Positions 13,903 through 21,114 of a stretch of DNA of 32,100 nt are shown here, piece by piece (positions within the stretch are counted from its first letter, which is position 1; each line of letters starts with the position of its first letter). The notes beneath the pieces are model-generated. The model had not been told where the DNA came from. It saw nothing but the letters and a program-made list of their open reading frames with translations, and did no database searches. Location of the stretch: the NCBI GenBank assembly GCA_003252105.1, contig QKDL01000022.1, forward strand, positions 1 through 32,100, written 5' to 3'. The translations under genes were made by a program, and so were the position numbers. The DNA comes from Arcobacter sp. Lineage in GTDB: Bacteria > Campylobacterota > Campylobacteria > Campylobacterales > Arcobacteraceae.

Positions 13903-14637
13903 ATGGAAAGTATGGTTTATTTAACAGGTGCAGGACCTGGAGATAAAGATTTATTAACAATAAAAGCATTAAAAGTGATTCAAAAAGCAGATGTTATTAT
14001 TTATGACAGACTAGCAAATCCTGATATTTTAGAAGAGGCAAAAGAAAATACTGAACTTATATTTGTAGGAAAAGAAAAAGGTAATCATAGAGTACCCCAG
14101 GATGAAATCAATGAGATTATCTATCAATGTTCTTTAAAATATAAAACTGTAGTAAGACTAAAAGGTGGAGATCCTTTTGTATTTGGTAGAGGTGGAGAGG
14201 AAGCCTTGTATCTTAAACAAAGAGGTGTTAAGTTTGAGATAATTCCAGGTATAACATCATCAATTTCAGTTCCAGCTTATGCAGGTATTCCAGTAACGCA
14301 TAGGGGAATAACTCCATCGTTTAGAGTTGTAACTGGACATAGAAAAAGTAGTGATAATATTGCTGATATAAACTGGAATTCATTTATAGAAGATGAAACT
14401 ATAGTTTTTTTAATGGGTTTACACAATATAGAACTAATTGTAACAAATCTTTTAAAAATTGGAAAAGATGAGAATTATCCATGTGCAATTATCTGTAATG
14501 GTACTACAAAAAAACAAAAAGTAATTGTAGGAACCTTAAAAGATATAGTAGAGAAATCAAAAGAAGCAGTTAGTCCTGCTATTATTATTGTTGGAGAGGT
14601 TGTAAATCTTAGAGATGAACTAAAATGGTTTGATTAA
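13903..14637 (+). CDS. cobA: Uroporphyrinogen-III C-methyltransferase
   Basis: The enzyme uses two S-adenosylmethionine molecules to convert uroporphyrinogen III to precorrin-2, the branch point to siroheme and cobalamin. The 244-aa length is that of stand-alone SUMT enzymes. Motifs visible are GAGPGDKDLLT (SAM-binding P1), IYDRLANPDIL, VRLKGGDPFVFGRGGEE (motif P2) and PGITSSISVPAYAGIPVTHR. An in-frame ATG at 13912 is an alternative start; the first has only a weak AAAGAAAG upstream. The partner activity, precorrin-2 dehydrogenase/ferrochelatase (met8), is encoded 2.3 kb away on the other strand, so siroheme synthesis is split rather than fused as in E. coli CysG. Confidence 0.95.
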   Translation: MESMVYLTGAGPGDKDLLTIKALKVIQKADVIIYDRLANPDILEEAKENTELIFVGKEKGNHRVPQDEINEIIYQCSLKYKTVVRLKGGDPFVFGRGGEEALYLKQRGVKFEIIPGITSSISVPAYAGIPVTHRGITPSFRVVTGHRKSSDNIADINWNSFIEDETIVFLMGLHNIELIVTNLLKIGKDENYPCAIICNGTTKKQKVIVGTLKDIVEKSKEAVSPAIIIVGEVVNLRDELKWFD

Positions 14638-16197
14638 TCACATTATAAGTGGTTCAGGTTTTCCAAAATAATAGCCTTGAGAATAATCAATTCCTATTGC
14701 TTTTACATACTCATAAATTTTTTTATCTGAAACAAACTCAGCAATTGTTTGAATATTGTTTTTTTTAGCAAAGATTACAATAGCTTCAACAATTGACTGA
14801 GAAAATTTATCATCAACTACATTTTTAATTAAAGAGCCATCAATTTTTACATAATCTGGTTGAAAATCACTTATTCTTTCAAAGTTTGAATAACCACTTC
14901 CAAAATCATCTATCGCTATTTTGACATCACCTATAGATTTAGAATAAGTTATAAATTCTTTTACTAACTCCATATTATTTACATTTTCATCTTCTAAAAG
15001 CTCAAATGTCACCCGCCCTTTGTTTTTTTCACTTGAGATAAGTAAGGAGAGTTTTTCTCTAATTTTATTACTTTCAATATCTGATGCTGATAAGTTTAAA
15101 GATATATTACTTCTAGAATATTTTAGTGTATCAATAGCATTTTGAATTACACGTAAAGTTATATTTTGGTAATACCCTGTTTTTTTAGCTAAATCTAAAA
15201 AATGGTATGGTGTTAAAATATTTTCATTTTTATCTACAATTCTAATTAGAGACTCATATTTTTCTATTTTTAAAGTTTGGTTATCTACTATAGGTTGAAA
15301 AAATGATATAACTTTCCCATCTGCTTTTAATGCTTCTTTGATTATTTTGATTGTTTTTAATTTATTTCTTGACTCAGCTTGAGCTGCTTTAAAGAAATCA
15401 GTACTACAAACAATATCTTCTTTTTGTTTTAGAGCATACTCTATACCCAAATCCACATCATCATAAATATTAGCTTTTCTTTTTGAATAACTAATAACTA
15501 CATCAACATCATAAATATTTTCTTCAAATAATACACCTTTATTCTCAAAGTTATAAAAAACCTCTTGTAAAGTTTTTTCAATAACTTTTATATTGGTATC
15601 TTCATTTTTAATATATGCAAAAAGTCCATTTTCTAAAATATATACTTTATCCATTTTAAAATTATCAGGGAAATAAGTCAAAGAGATATTGGAGAATTCA
15701 TTTTGAAACTTTTGCATTATTGAAGAGGTATAAAACTCTTTAAAAATATCATAATTTGATATTTTAATAAATATTAAAACAGGATTTGTAATACTTTTTA
15801 TATCATCCAAAAGTTGTCTTTTAGGATTCATTACATCTGTTATATCATGCCTAATACCAATAATCTCTGTAATATTACCATTTTTATCCAAAATAGGAGA
15901 GATTGTGGCATCTACATAATAAGCACTACCATCTTTTTTTCGATTTTTTATAATATTTTTATAAGTTTTTTTTGAGTTTACTGTATCCCATAACTCTTTA
16001 AATAAAGATTTGGGCATATCTGGGTGTCTTACTATATTTTGAGGTTTTCCAATAAGTTCTTCTCGCGTATATCCTGAAATTTCACAGAATTTATCATTAA
16101 CGTACTTAATTATTCCTCTATTGTCTGTGATACTAACAATATCACTTTCATTTAGAATTCTTTTGTATTGCTCAAGTTCGTTAATTAGATTTTCCAT
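14638..16197 (-). CDS. PAS-EAL cyclic-di-GMP phosphodiesterase with degenerate GGDEF
   Basis: The 519-aa protein lacks membrane helices. Residues 10-120 form a PAS domain of the Aer type (ITDNRGIIKYVNDKFCEISGYTREELIG, then NIVRHPDMP at 54-62, the motif tied to FAD binding in Aer). Residues about 135-270 look like a GGDEF fold that has lost its GG(D/E)EF site. The EAL domain (about 280-519) keeps its catalytic set: ESL in place of EAL, NLSASDI, FELLEDE, IDDFGSGYSN, DYVKIDGSLI, TIAEFV and DYSQGYYFGKP. It should hydrolyse cyclic di-GMP under control of a redox or oxygen signal. It lies upstream of nothing on its strand but converges with cobA, with no space between the stop codons. Confidence 0.9.
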   Translation of the reverse strand: MENLINELEQYKRILNESDIVSITDNRGIIKYVNDKFCEISGYTREELIGKPQNIVRHPDMPKSLFKELWDTVNSKKTYKNIIKNRKKDGSAYYVDATISPILDKNGNITEIIGIRHDITDVMNPKRQLLDDIKSITNPVLIFIKISNYDIFKEFYTSSIMQKFQNEFSNISLTYFPDNFKMDKVYILENGLFAYIKNEDTNIKVIEKTLQEVFYNFENKGVLFEENIYDVDVVISYSKRKANIYDDVDLGIEYALKQKEDIVCSTDFFKAAQAESRNKLKTIKIIKEALKADGKVISFFQPIVDNQTLKIEKYESLIRIVDKNENILTPYHFLDLAKKTGYYQNITLRVIQNAIDTLKYSRSNISLNLSASDIESNKIREKLSLLISSEKNKGRVTFELLEDENVNNMELVKEFITYSKSIGDVKIAIDDFGSGYSNFERISDFQPDYVKIDGSLIKNVVDDKFSQSIVEAIVIFAKKNNIQTIAEFVSDKKIYEYVKAIGIDYSQGYYFGKPEPLIM

Positions 16198-16308
16198 AAA
16201 AAAACTTTCATCTATTTATTTTTATTATAACCAATCATAAAAGATAAAACAATTTACTCTATAATTTTATAAAAATAATTTAATAAAAGCCTTTAATTTA
16301 TAGATTAC

Positions 16309-16935
16309 TTAAATAATATAATTCTTTAAAGCTTCTATATCGATTGTTTTATTTTTTGTGTCTATTATCTTTTCATCTTTAAATACTCTTAAAATTCTTG
16401 ATAATGTTTCGGGAGTTATATTTAGTATTTCTGCAATTTTCACATTTTTTGTTTTAAAAAAATCATCTAAGTTATTATAAATATATGTTGCAACTCTTTG
16501 TTTAGAATCTAATACTAAATTCATCGATAAAACATTTTCTAAATTTCTAATTTTTTTAATCAAGGACTTCATAATCATAAAAGACAATTTAGGGTTATGA
16601 TAAATTTGAGTTTTAAAAGATGCAAAATCTATTCTCAATACTTCTATATCGGTAACAGCTTGTGCAGTAGCAGGATAATTAATCTCCTCAAAATTTGCAA
16701 CTTCTGCAATGAACTCATTTTCATGAAAAAATTTTAAAACTAATTCTCTATCTTGAGCCATAACCTTATATAATTTTATTTTTCCTTTTAAAAGAATATA
16801 TAAATATTTTGATTCATCACCTTCATAAAAAAGGATGTTATCTTTATTTAATTTTTTAATTGAAGAGATTTTTTCTATTTCATCCAACTCTTTTTTATCT
16901 AAATTTTCAAAAATAAATATTTTATTTAATTCCAT
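16309..16935 (-). CDS. Crp/Fnr-family transcription regulator without cysteines
   Basis: The 208-aa protein has a cyclic-nucleotide-binding-like beta barrel (about 10-120; ILFYEGDESKYLYILLKGKIKLYK) and a C-terminal helix-turn-helix (about 165-195; VKIAEILNITPETLSRILRVFKDEKII). It contains no cysteine at all, so it cannot hold the FNR-type 4Fe-4S cluster. It is closer in design to haem-binding or cluster-free members such as DNR or NssR. The ETLSR recognition helix is typical for TTGAT-type half-sites. Its start overlaps the end of met8 by 14 nt, which links it to the siroheme genes and suggests control by nitrite, nitric oxide or another nitrogen-cycle signal (inference). Confidence 0.88.
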   Translation of the reverse strand: MELNKIFIFENLDKKELDEIEKISSIKKLNKDNILFYEGDESKYLYILLKGKIKLYKVMAQDRELVLKFFHENEFIAEVANFEEINYPATAQAVTDIEVLRIDFASFKTQIYHNPKLSFMIMKSLIKKIRNLENVLSMNLVLDSKQRVATYIYNNLDDFFKTKNVKIAEILNITPETLSRILRVFKDEKIIDTKNKTIDIEALKNYII

Positions 16936-17488
16936 TTTCTAAATATTCCTTAGTTTTTTCTTCTAAATATCTCATTCTTTCTTTGCCTTTAGGCATCGAT
17001 TGACGTAAACTTTTCATCTCATCTAAAAACTTGGCAACATCATTTGGAATAATTTTTTTTAAATAACTTTTAAATTTTTTAGTAAATGCAGGGGAAGAGC
17101 CATTTGTAGAAATAGTGATTGTCAAATCTCCTTCTTTTATATATGAGGGAAAAATAAAATCACAATACTCTTGTAAATCCACACAATTATATAAAATATT
17201 TTCTTTTCTTGATTCAAAATAGATATCTTCTTGAAGTTTTATATTGTCTGTAGCAACAATTACGATATCAAAACCTCTTATATCACCTTCTTGATATCTT
17301 CTTTTAATTAAATCTAAATTATTTTTAGAAATCTTTTCTAAAATCTCATCACTTATCTTATCTGATATAATTGTGATTTTAGTTGTAAAATCTAAAAGTT
17401 TTTCTAATCTTTTAGATGCTATATTTCCTGCACCTACTAATAATATTCTTTTATTTTCTAAAGAAAAAAAAATGGGTAAATAAGACAT
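16922..17488 (-). CDS. Precorrin-2 dehydrogenase / sirohydrochlorin ferrochelatase, Met8-like
   Basis: This 188-aa protein corresponds to the N-terminal part of E. coli CysG. It oxidises precorrin-2 to sirohydrochlorin with NAD and, in many members, inserts iron to give siroheme. The NAD-binding GAGNIASKRL (19-28) sits in a Rossmann start. NCVDLQEYCDFIFPS carries the conserved Asp used for catalysis, and TISTNGSSPAFTKKFK matches the family dimer/active-site segment. AAAGG lies 7 nt before the ATG. It follows the ybiB-like gene by 33 nt that hold a hairpin, and its end overlaps the Crp/Fnr gene. CobA at 13903 supplies its substrate. Confidence 0.9.
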   Translation of the reverse strand: MSYLPIFFSLENKRILLVGAGNIASKRLEKLLDFTTKITIISDKISDEILEKISKNNLDLIKRRYQEGDIRGFDIVIVATDNIKLQEDIYFESRKENILYNCVDLQEYCDFIFPSYIKEGDLTITISTNGSSPAFTKKFKSYLKKIIPNDVAKFLDEMKSLRQSMPKGKERMRYLEEKTKEYLENGIK

Positions 17489-17500
17489 AAATCAACCTTT

Positions 17501-17523
17501 AACTAAGAGAAAAACTCTTAGTT
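17501..17523 (-). other. Intercistronic hairpin between the ybiB-like gene and met8
   Basis: AACTAAGAG (17501-17509) and CTCTTAGTT (17515-17523) are perfect 9-bp arms around an A5 loop. On the minus strand the stem begins at the ybiB stop and is not followed by a U run; the met8 ribosome binding site comes next. It is better read as an mRNA stability or processing element than a terminator. Confidence 0.55.
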
Positions 17524-18484
17524 ATTTAAATAATTTTTTAAAAAATTTTACAATACAACAAGAATCATCATTTAACATCTCATAAGCTTTTTCAACAGAT
17601 TCTACTCTTTTTGTAGTATATAAAAGTATTGCTACATTTAGTTTTGCAAGTTTCATTATCTCTTTTGAAGGATTATTTATAATATTTATTGCTTCATCTA
17701 GTGTTATATTTTCATATTCATTATTGTATTTTATTTTTAAATCTTCAAGTTTTACAACTTTTTCTTCTATTCCACTATTTCCTATAGCCCAATATTTAAA
17801 GTCTGAAAATATTTCTGGTGTACCTTCGTTTCCTTTTACAATAACTAGATTTTCATAATTATCTCCAAAAAGATTCATATATTTTTCTACATATGGTCTA
17901 TGAAAAGCTGATGTTATAGCATACTTTGAACTTGCAGGATTTAAAAGTTTTTCTGTTGTATTAAAAATAGTTCTCATATAAAGTTTTTTTCTTAAATCAG
18001 TTAATTCTGATAACTCTTTAAAATAGTTTTCTCTATTAAAAAAATGAATATTATCTTCTAAAGTGATATTATCAGCAATATCTTTTACTGTAAGACCATT
18101 TTTAGCTGGTTGTAATTTGTCCCCACTAATAACTATATCAAAAGGTTCTATCTGCTTATTTTGTTTGAAAAACTCTTTTAAAATTTTTCCATATAAAGGG
18201 AACAAATATGGTTGTGAAGTTTTACCATCATATGAAAATCCAAGTTCAATAGACTCTGGAATCTCCTCTTTTGTAATATATTTATTGAATGATTCTAAAC
18301 ATCCAGCTAACTCTTCATCACTTTCTAATTTCACTCTTAAAAGCATCAAAAATGCTGCTGCTTGTTCACTTTCACACTTTTTTTCAAGTATCCCTTGAAT
18401 TGCCTCTATCATCTCTTCTTTAGTTAAATTTTTATTTGATTTTGGTCCTGTTCCAACTGCTTTTATATATTTGAAAAAGTTCAT
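17522..18484 (-). CDS. YbiB/TrpD2-like glycosyltransferase-family-3 protein
   Basis: The 320-aa product resembles anthranilate phosphoribosyltransferase (TrpD) in fold. It has a helical N-terminal domain (about 20-65; LTKEEMIEAIQGILEKKCESEQAAAFLMLLRVK, cut here for description only) and a C-terminal alpha/beta part with the VKGNEGTPEIF loop near 220-230. It lacks the GT.GD and PRPP-site Gly-rich loops of true TrpD and no trp genes are near. YbiB/TrpD2 proteins have been described as nucleic-acid binding and often sit in nitrate-assimilation or siroheme loci. It is the first gene of a minus-strand unit with met8 and the Crp/Fnr regulator. TATAAT on the minus strand at 18513-18518 is a likely -10 box. 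Confidence 0.75.
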   Translation of the reverse strand: MNFFKYIKAVGTGPKSNKNLTKEEMIEAIQGILEKKCESEQAAAFLMLLRVKLESDEELAGCLESFNKYITKEEIPESIELGFSYDGKTSQPYLFPLYGKILKEFFKQNKQIEPFDIVISGDKLQPAKNGLTVKDIADNITLEDNIHFFNRENYFKELSELTDLRKKLYMRTIFNTTEKLLNPASSKYAITSAFHRPYVEKYMNLFGDNYENLVIVKGNEGTPEIFSDFKYWAIGNSGIEEKVVKLEDLKIKYNNEYENITLDEAINIINNPSKEIMKLAKLNVAILLYTTKRVESVEKAYEMLNDDSCCIVKFFKKLFK

Positions 18485-18512
18485 TATTTATCCATTTTAT
18501 TTAGTTTTATTG

Positions 18513-18518
18513 ATTATA
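18513..18518 (-). promoter_or_regulatory. -10 box for the ybiB-met8-Crp/Fnr unit
   Basis: A consensus TATAAT on the minus strand, 29 bp ahead of the ybiB-like ATG, gives a start near 18506. It lies 28 bp (centre to centre) from the FNR-like sequence at 18537-18550. Confidence 0.5.
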
Positions 18519-18536
18519 CAATCTTATTTGTTATAT

Positions 18537-18550
18537 TTGATTTAGATTAA
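18537..18550. promoter_or_regulatory. FNR/CRP-like site TTGAT-N4-ATTAA
   Basis: TTGATTTAGATTAA matches the TTGAT-N4-ATCAA consensus except for one base. It sits upstream of the -10 box of the unit that encodes a Crp/Fnr protein, and also directly upstream of the divergent secreted-protein gene. Distance to the minus-strand -10 is 4 bp shorter than in textbook class II sites, so the match is suggestive only. Confidence 0.4.
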
Positions 18551-18567
18551 GATGATACAATTTTAAG

Positions 18568-18945
18568 ATGAAAAAAATAGCAATAATTTCACTTTTTTTA
18601 TTCACTTTTATCTATGGAAAATCCCTTCCTAGAGGCATTTATGCTATAGCCATTTTTGATGAAAAAGGTATAGGTGAAAATGTTCAACATACAAGAAAAA
18701 CTAAAAATGATTACAATGGTATATGTTATACAAAAATTTTTATTTTAGGAGAGCTATTTCATAGTAACCCAGAAGTTACAATAGGAACATCAAGAGGTCA
18801 TTATCAAAGTAGAATTCCTATATTTAACAACAAAAAAATAAAAATTGGTGAAGAGCTTTTATATAAACATTATAATGTAAAAAAAGGTTATATTGAAGTT
18901 AGTTTATATGGTAAGATATATGATACAAAAGTATATGTAAAATAA
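18568..18945 (+). CDS. Secreted small protein of unknown function
   Basis: The 125-aa product begins with a Sec signal peptide (KK, then IAIISLFLFTFIYG, with cleavage likely near residue 17-19). The mature part of about 105 residues is strand-rich with a single Cys (NGICYTK) and no catalytic motif that I know. A sentence-like pattern GIYAIAIFDEKGIG then a Tyr/Gly/His-rich middle (TSRGHYQSRIP) would suit a small beta-sandwich. There is no ribosome binding site. TACAAT at 18556-18561 ends 6 nt before the ATG, which predicts a leaderless mRNA. It ends in a hairpin shared with the convergent phoD gene. Confidence 0.7.
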   Translation: MKKIAIISLFLFTFIYGKSLPRGIYAIAIFDEKGIGENVQHTRKTKNDYNGICYTKIFILGELFHSNPEVTIGTSRGHYQSRIPIFNNKKIKIGEELLYKHYNVKKGYIEVSLYGKIYDTKVYVK

Positions 18946-18971
18946 AGAAAAGGAAAAACCTTATCTTTATT
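18941..18971. terminator. Shared hairpin between convergent genes
   Basis: AATAAAGAAAAGG (18941-18953) and CCTTATCTTTATT (18959-18971) pair over 13 positions with one mismatch around an A5 loop. The A-rich 5' arm and T-rich 3' arm make it terminator-like for the plus strand. It overlaps the stop codons of both the secreted-protein gene and phoD. Confidence 0.6.
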
Positions 18972-20745
18972 AAACTGCTTGAATAGTATTTGTATTTACT
19001 AAAGTTTTTAAACTTTTTTCTCTACTTGTATCCATATTATATGTAGTTGAAGAGTAATTATCAACATAATACCAAGTAGTATTAACTTCATTTGATTTAA
19101 AAGTTACTGTCATAAATCCTCTTTGATTTAAATTTGTATATTTTAAATCATCTATTAATAAACTAATTGCACCTTCAAAACTCATTGCAGTTTCCAATGT
19201 AGTTAAGCCAGCATAATCCTCCATACCAGGAGATGTTACAGAAGTAACTGCATATTCAACTCCAACATTGTTTCCATTCGAGTCTTTTAATTCATTTGCC
19301 CAAGAATTGTGCGTATCTCCAGCTAATACAACTAGATTTTTATTTAATGCATTTGCAGTACCAAAAAGAACTTCTCTTTCATAAAAATATCCATCCCATG
19401 CATCTAAATTATATGGTAAAGTTATATTAACTCTTGCTTTTTCAAGCTCTGTTAAGGTTTCATCAGATGCTAATATTCTCATTTTTATTGCAACTAATTC
19501 TGAAATTTGTTGATTTAATTGAGTTAATAATTGCAGTTTTTCTTCATCTGTTAGGTCACCTTCTAATTGTGAAATAGAAGTAAGTAATTCAGCTGGCAAA
19601 AACATTTTTCCCATTAATACTTGTTGTCCTAATACCTGCCAGGTTGAAGTTGATGTTGACATTTTTGATTGTAACCATAAAAATTGCTCACTTCCAAGCA
19701 TTGTTCTAGAAGAATCTAATAAATCACTAGAAAAAGTTATATCATCAAACTCTCCTAATTGATTAAAATAGTTTGAGTATGAAAGTTGTTTATCCCTTGC
19801 TAAAACTCTTGTATCAAGCATATAAAGACTTACTAAATTACCAAATTCAAAACTTCTATAGATAATCTCATTATTATCTTGTGCATATGGTCTAATTGGC
19901 AACCATTCAAAATAAGCTTTTAAAGCATCTGCTTTTCTTTGAATAAAACTTCCTTCTGTTTCTTCATCATGATTTTGGGCACCATCTTTATAGGTATCAT
20001 TTGCTACTTCGTGGTCATCCCAAACAGTTATAAAAGGAACATTTTTATGTAATTGTTGAGCACCTTCATCAGTTCTATATAAAGCATATCTTTTTCTATA
20101 ATCTTCTAAAACTAGTAGTTCTGTATCATTATCAGCTGGTAATTCTCTTCCAATTGCAGTTGCATTTTTAGTAGCATAGGCAGGTGTAACACCATCATCT
20201 TCAAACATACCATACTCATAGATATAATCTCCAAGATGTAATACCACATCTAAATCCTCAATTTTTGAAGCTTCCATATATGCATTAAAATATCCATTTG
20301 GATAATTAGAACATGAGAATACACTCATTTTTACTTGAGAAGGATTTGTTGGAATTGTTTTTGTTTTACCAACAATAGAAACTTTGTCATTTGATTTAAA
20401 TCTATAATAATATATAGTTCCTGCGTCTAAGTTTTGTAAATCTATTTTTACTGTATAGTCATCATCTTTTTTAGTTTGAACATCTCCTGAATGAACTAAA
20501 ACACTAAAATCTTCAAGTTTTGAAACCTCATATGATAGATTTAAAGTATCAATTTGGCTTTGTGGAGTTAATCTTGTCCATATAATTACACTATCTTGTG
20601 TAGGATCTCCACTTGCAACTCCATGTAAAAAGTTTACATCAACTACATTTGAACTATTTCCACATCCACTAAGTCCAGTCGATACAACTAAAGAACAAAA
20701 GCTTAATGCAGATATTTTTAAAAAATCTCTTCTTGTAAATCTCAT
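18970..20745 (-). CDS. phoD: PhoD-family alkaline phosphatase/phosphodiesterase, Tat lipoprotein
   Basis: PhoD enzymes release phosphate from organic phosphomono- and diesters outside the cytoplasm, using iron and calcium. The 591-aa precursor starts with a twin-arginine signal (TRRDFLK at 4-10) and a lipobox LSGC with Cys28, so it is exported folded by Tat and probably lipid-anchored. Residues about 35-120 are the PhoD N-terminal beta domain (FLHGVASGDPTQDSVIIWTRL). The catalytic part has SCSNYPNGYFNAY, HLGDYIYEYG, WDDHEVANDTY and LAGDTHNSWANEL, which supply the metal ligands. GAGG lies upstream of the ATG. No pho box or phosphate transporter is seen nearby. Confidence 0.93.
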   Translation of the reverse strand: MRFTRRDFLKISALSFCSLVVSTGLSGCGNSSNVVDVNFLHGVASGDPTQDSVIIWTRLTPQSQIDTLNLSYEVSKLEDFSVLVHSGDVQTKKDDDYTVKIDLQNLDAGTIYYYRFKSNDKVSIVGKTKTIPTNPSQVKMSVFSCSNYPNGYFNAYMEASKIEDLDVVLHLGDYIYEYGMFEDDGVTPAYATKNATAIGRELPADNDTELLVLEDYRKRYALYRTDEGAQQLHKNVPFITVWDDHEVANDTYKDGAQNHDEETEGSFIQRKADALKAYFEWLPIRPYAQDNNEIIYRSFEFGNLVSLYMLDTRVLARDKQLSYSNYFNQLGEFDDITFSSDLLDSSRTMLGSEQFLWLQSKMSTSTSTWQVLGQQVLMGKMFLPAELLTSISQLEGDLTDEEKLQLLTQLNQQISELVAIKMRILASDETLTELEKARVNITLPYNLDAWDGYFYEREVLFGTANALNKNLVVLAGDTHNSWANELKDSNGNNVGVEYAVTSVTSPGMEDYAGLTTLETAMSFEGAISLLIDDLKYTNLNQRGFMTVTFKSNEVNTTWYYVDNYSSTTYNMDTSREKSLKTLVNTNTIQAV

Positions 20746-20753
20746 TTAAGTAA

Positions 20754-20771
20754 CCTCATATAATTTATGAG
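20754..20771 (-). promoter_or_regulatory. Small stem over the phoD ribosome binding site
   Basis: CTCATA at 20755-20760 and TATGAG at 20766-20771 (plus-strand reading) form a 6-bp stem with a TAATT loop. On the minus-strand mRNA the GAGG ribosome binding site of phoD is part of the stem. The fold is short and weak, so control by it is speculative. Confidence 0.25.
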
Positions 20772-20823
20772 ATTATAATAATAATTTATTACAGCTTAGT
20801 TACTATAGTTAATTTTAAGATTA

Positions 20824-20985
20824 TTACACAAACATTAAACCTAAAAAAAATATTACTAATATACTAGAACCAATAGGAAACACTTTTGCCAAAGGATTAT
20901 CTTTGCCAATCATATTTTCTCCTGCTTTACTAAGTATATAAAAAAATCCTATTAATAATAAGGCACCAATTATTTTTATTGTCAT
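20824..20985 (-). CDS. 53-aa two-helix membrane protein
   Basis: Within the 355-bp gap between phoD and serS the minus strand encodes a 53-aa protein from ATG (20983-20985) to TAA (20824-20826). AAGGAG lies 7 nt ahead of the ATG, a better ribosome binding site than many genes here have. The sequence has two hydrophobic segments (about 3-18 and 36-53) joined by a polar loop with SKAGENMIGKDNPLAK. It is unlike a random AT-rich reading because of its balanced composition and clean topology. Function is unknown. It lies upstream of phoD on the same strand and could be co-transcribed. The rest of the gap (20986-21077) is AT-rich with no further gene seen. Confidence 0.65.
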   Translation of the reverse strand: MTIKIIGALLLIGFFYILSKAGENMIGKDNPLAKVFPIGSSILVIFFLGLMFV

Positions 20986-21077
20986 AATATACTCCTTAAT
21001 AAATCTTTTTTGTATATAAATTGTAATCCTGTTTAGGTTAAGTAAAAAATAAGTTTAAGAAGTATAATTTTTTTTTA

Positions 21078-21114
21078 ATGTAAGAGGGTAAAATCTACCT
21101 CTTACATATATTTT
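21078..21114. terminator. Hairpin at the 3' end of serS
   Basis: ATGTAAGAGG (21078-21087) and CCTCTTACAT (21098-21107) are perfect 10-bp arms with a 10-nt loop. It overlaps the serS stop codon. The T run (21111-21116) follows on the plus strand, whereas on the minus strand the hairpin is followed by A-rich RNA. It therefore resembles a plus-strand terminator, although the gene it ends lies on the minus strand. Confidence 0.55.
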
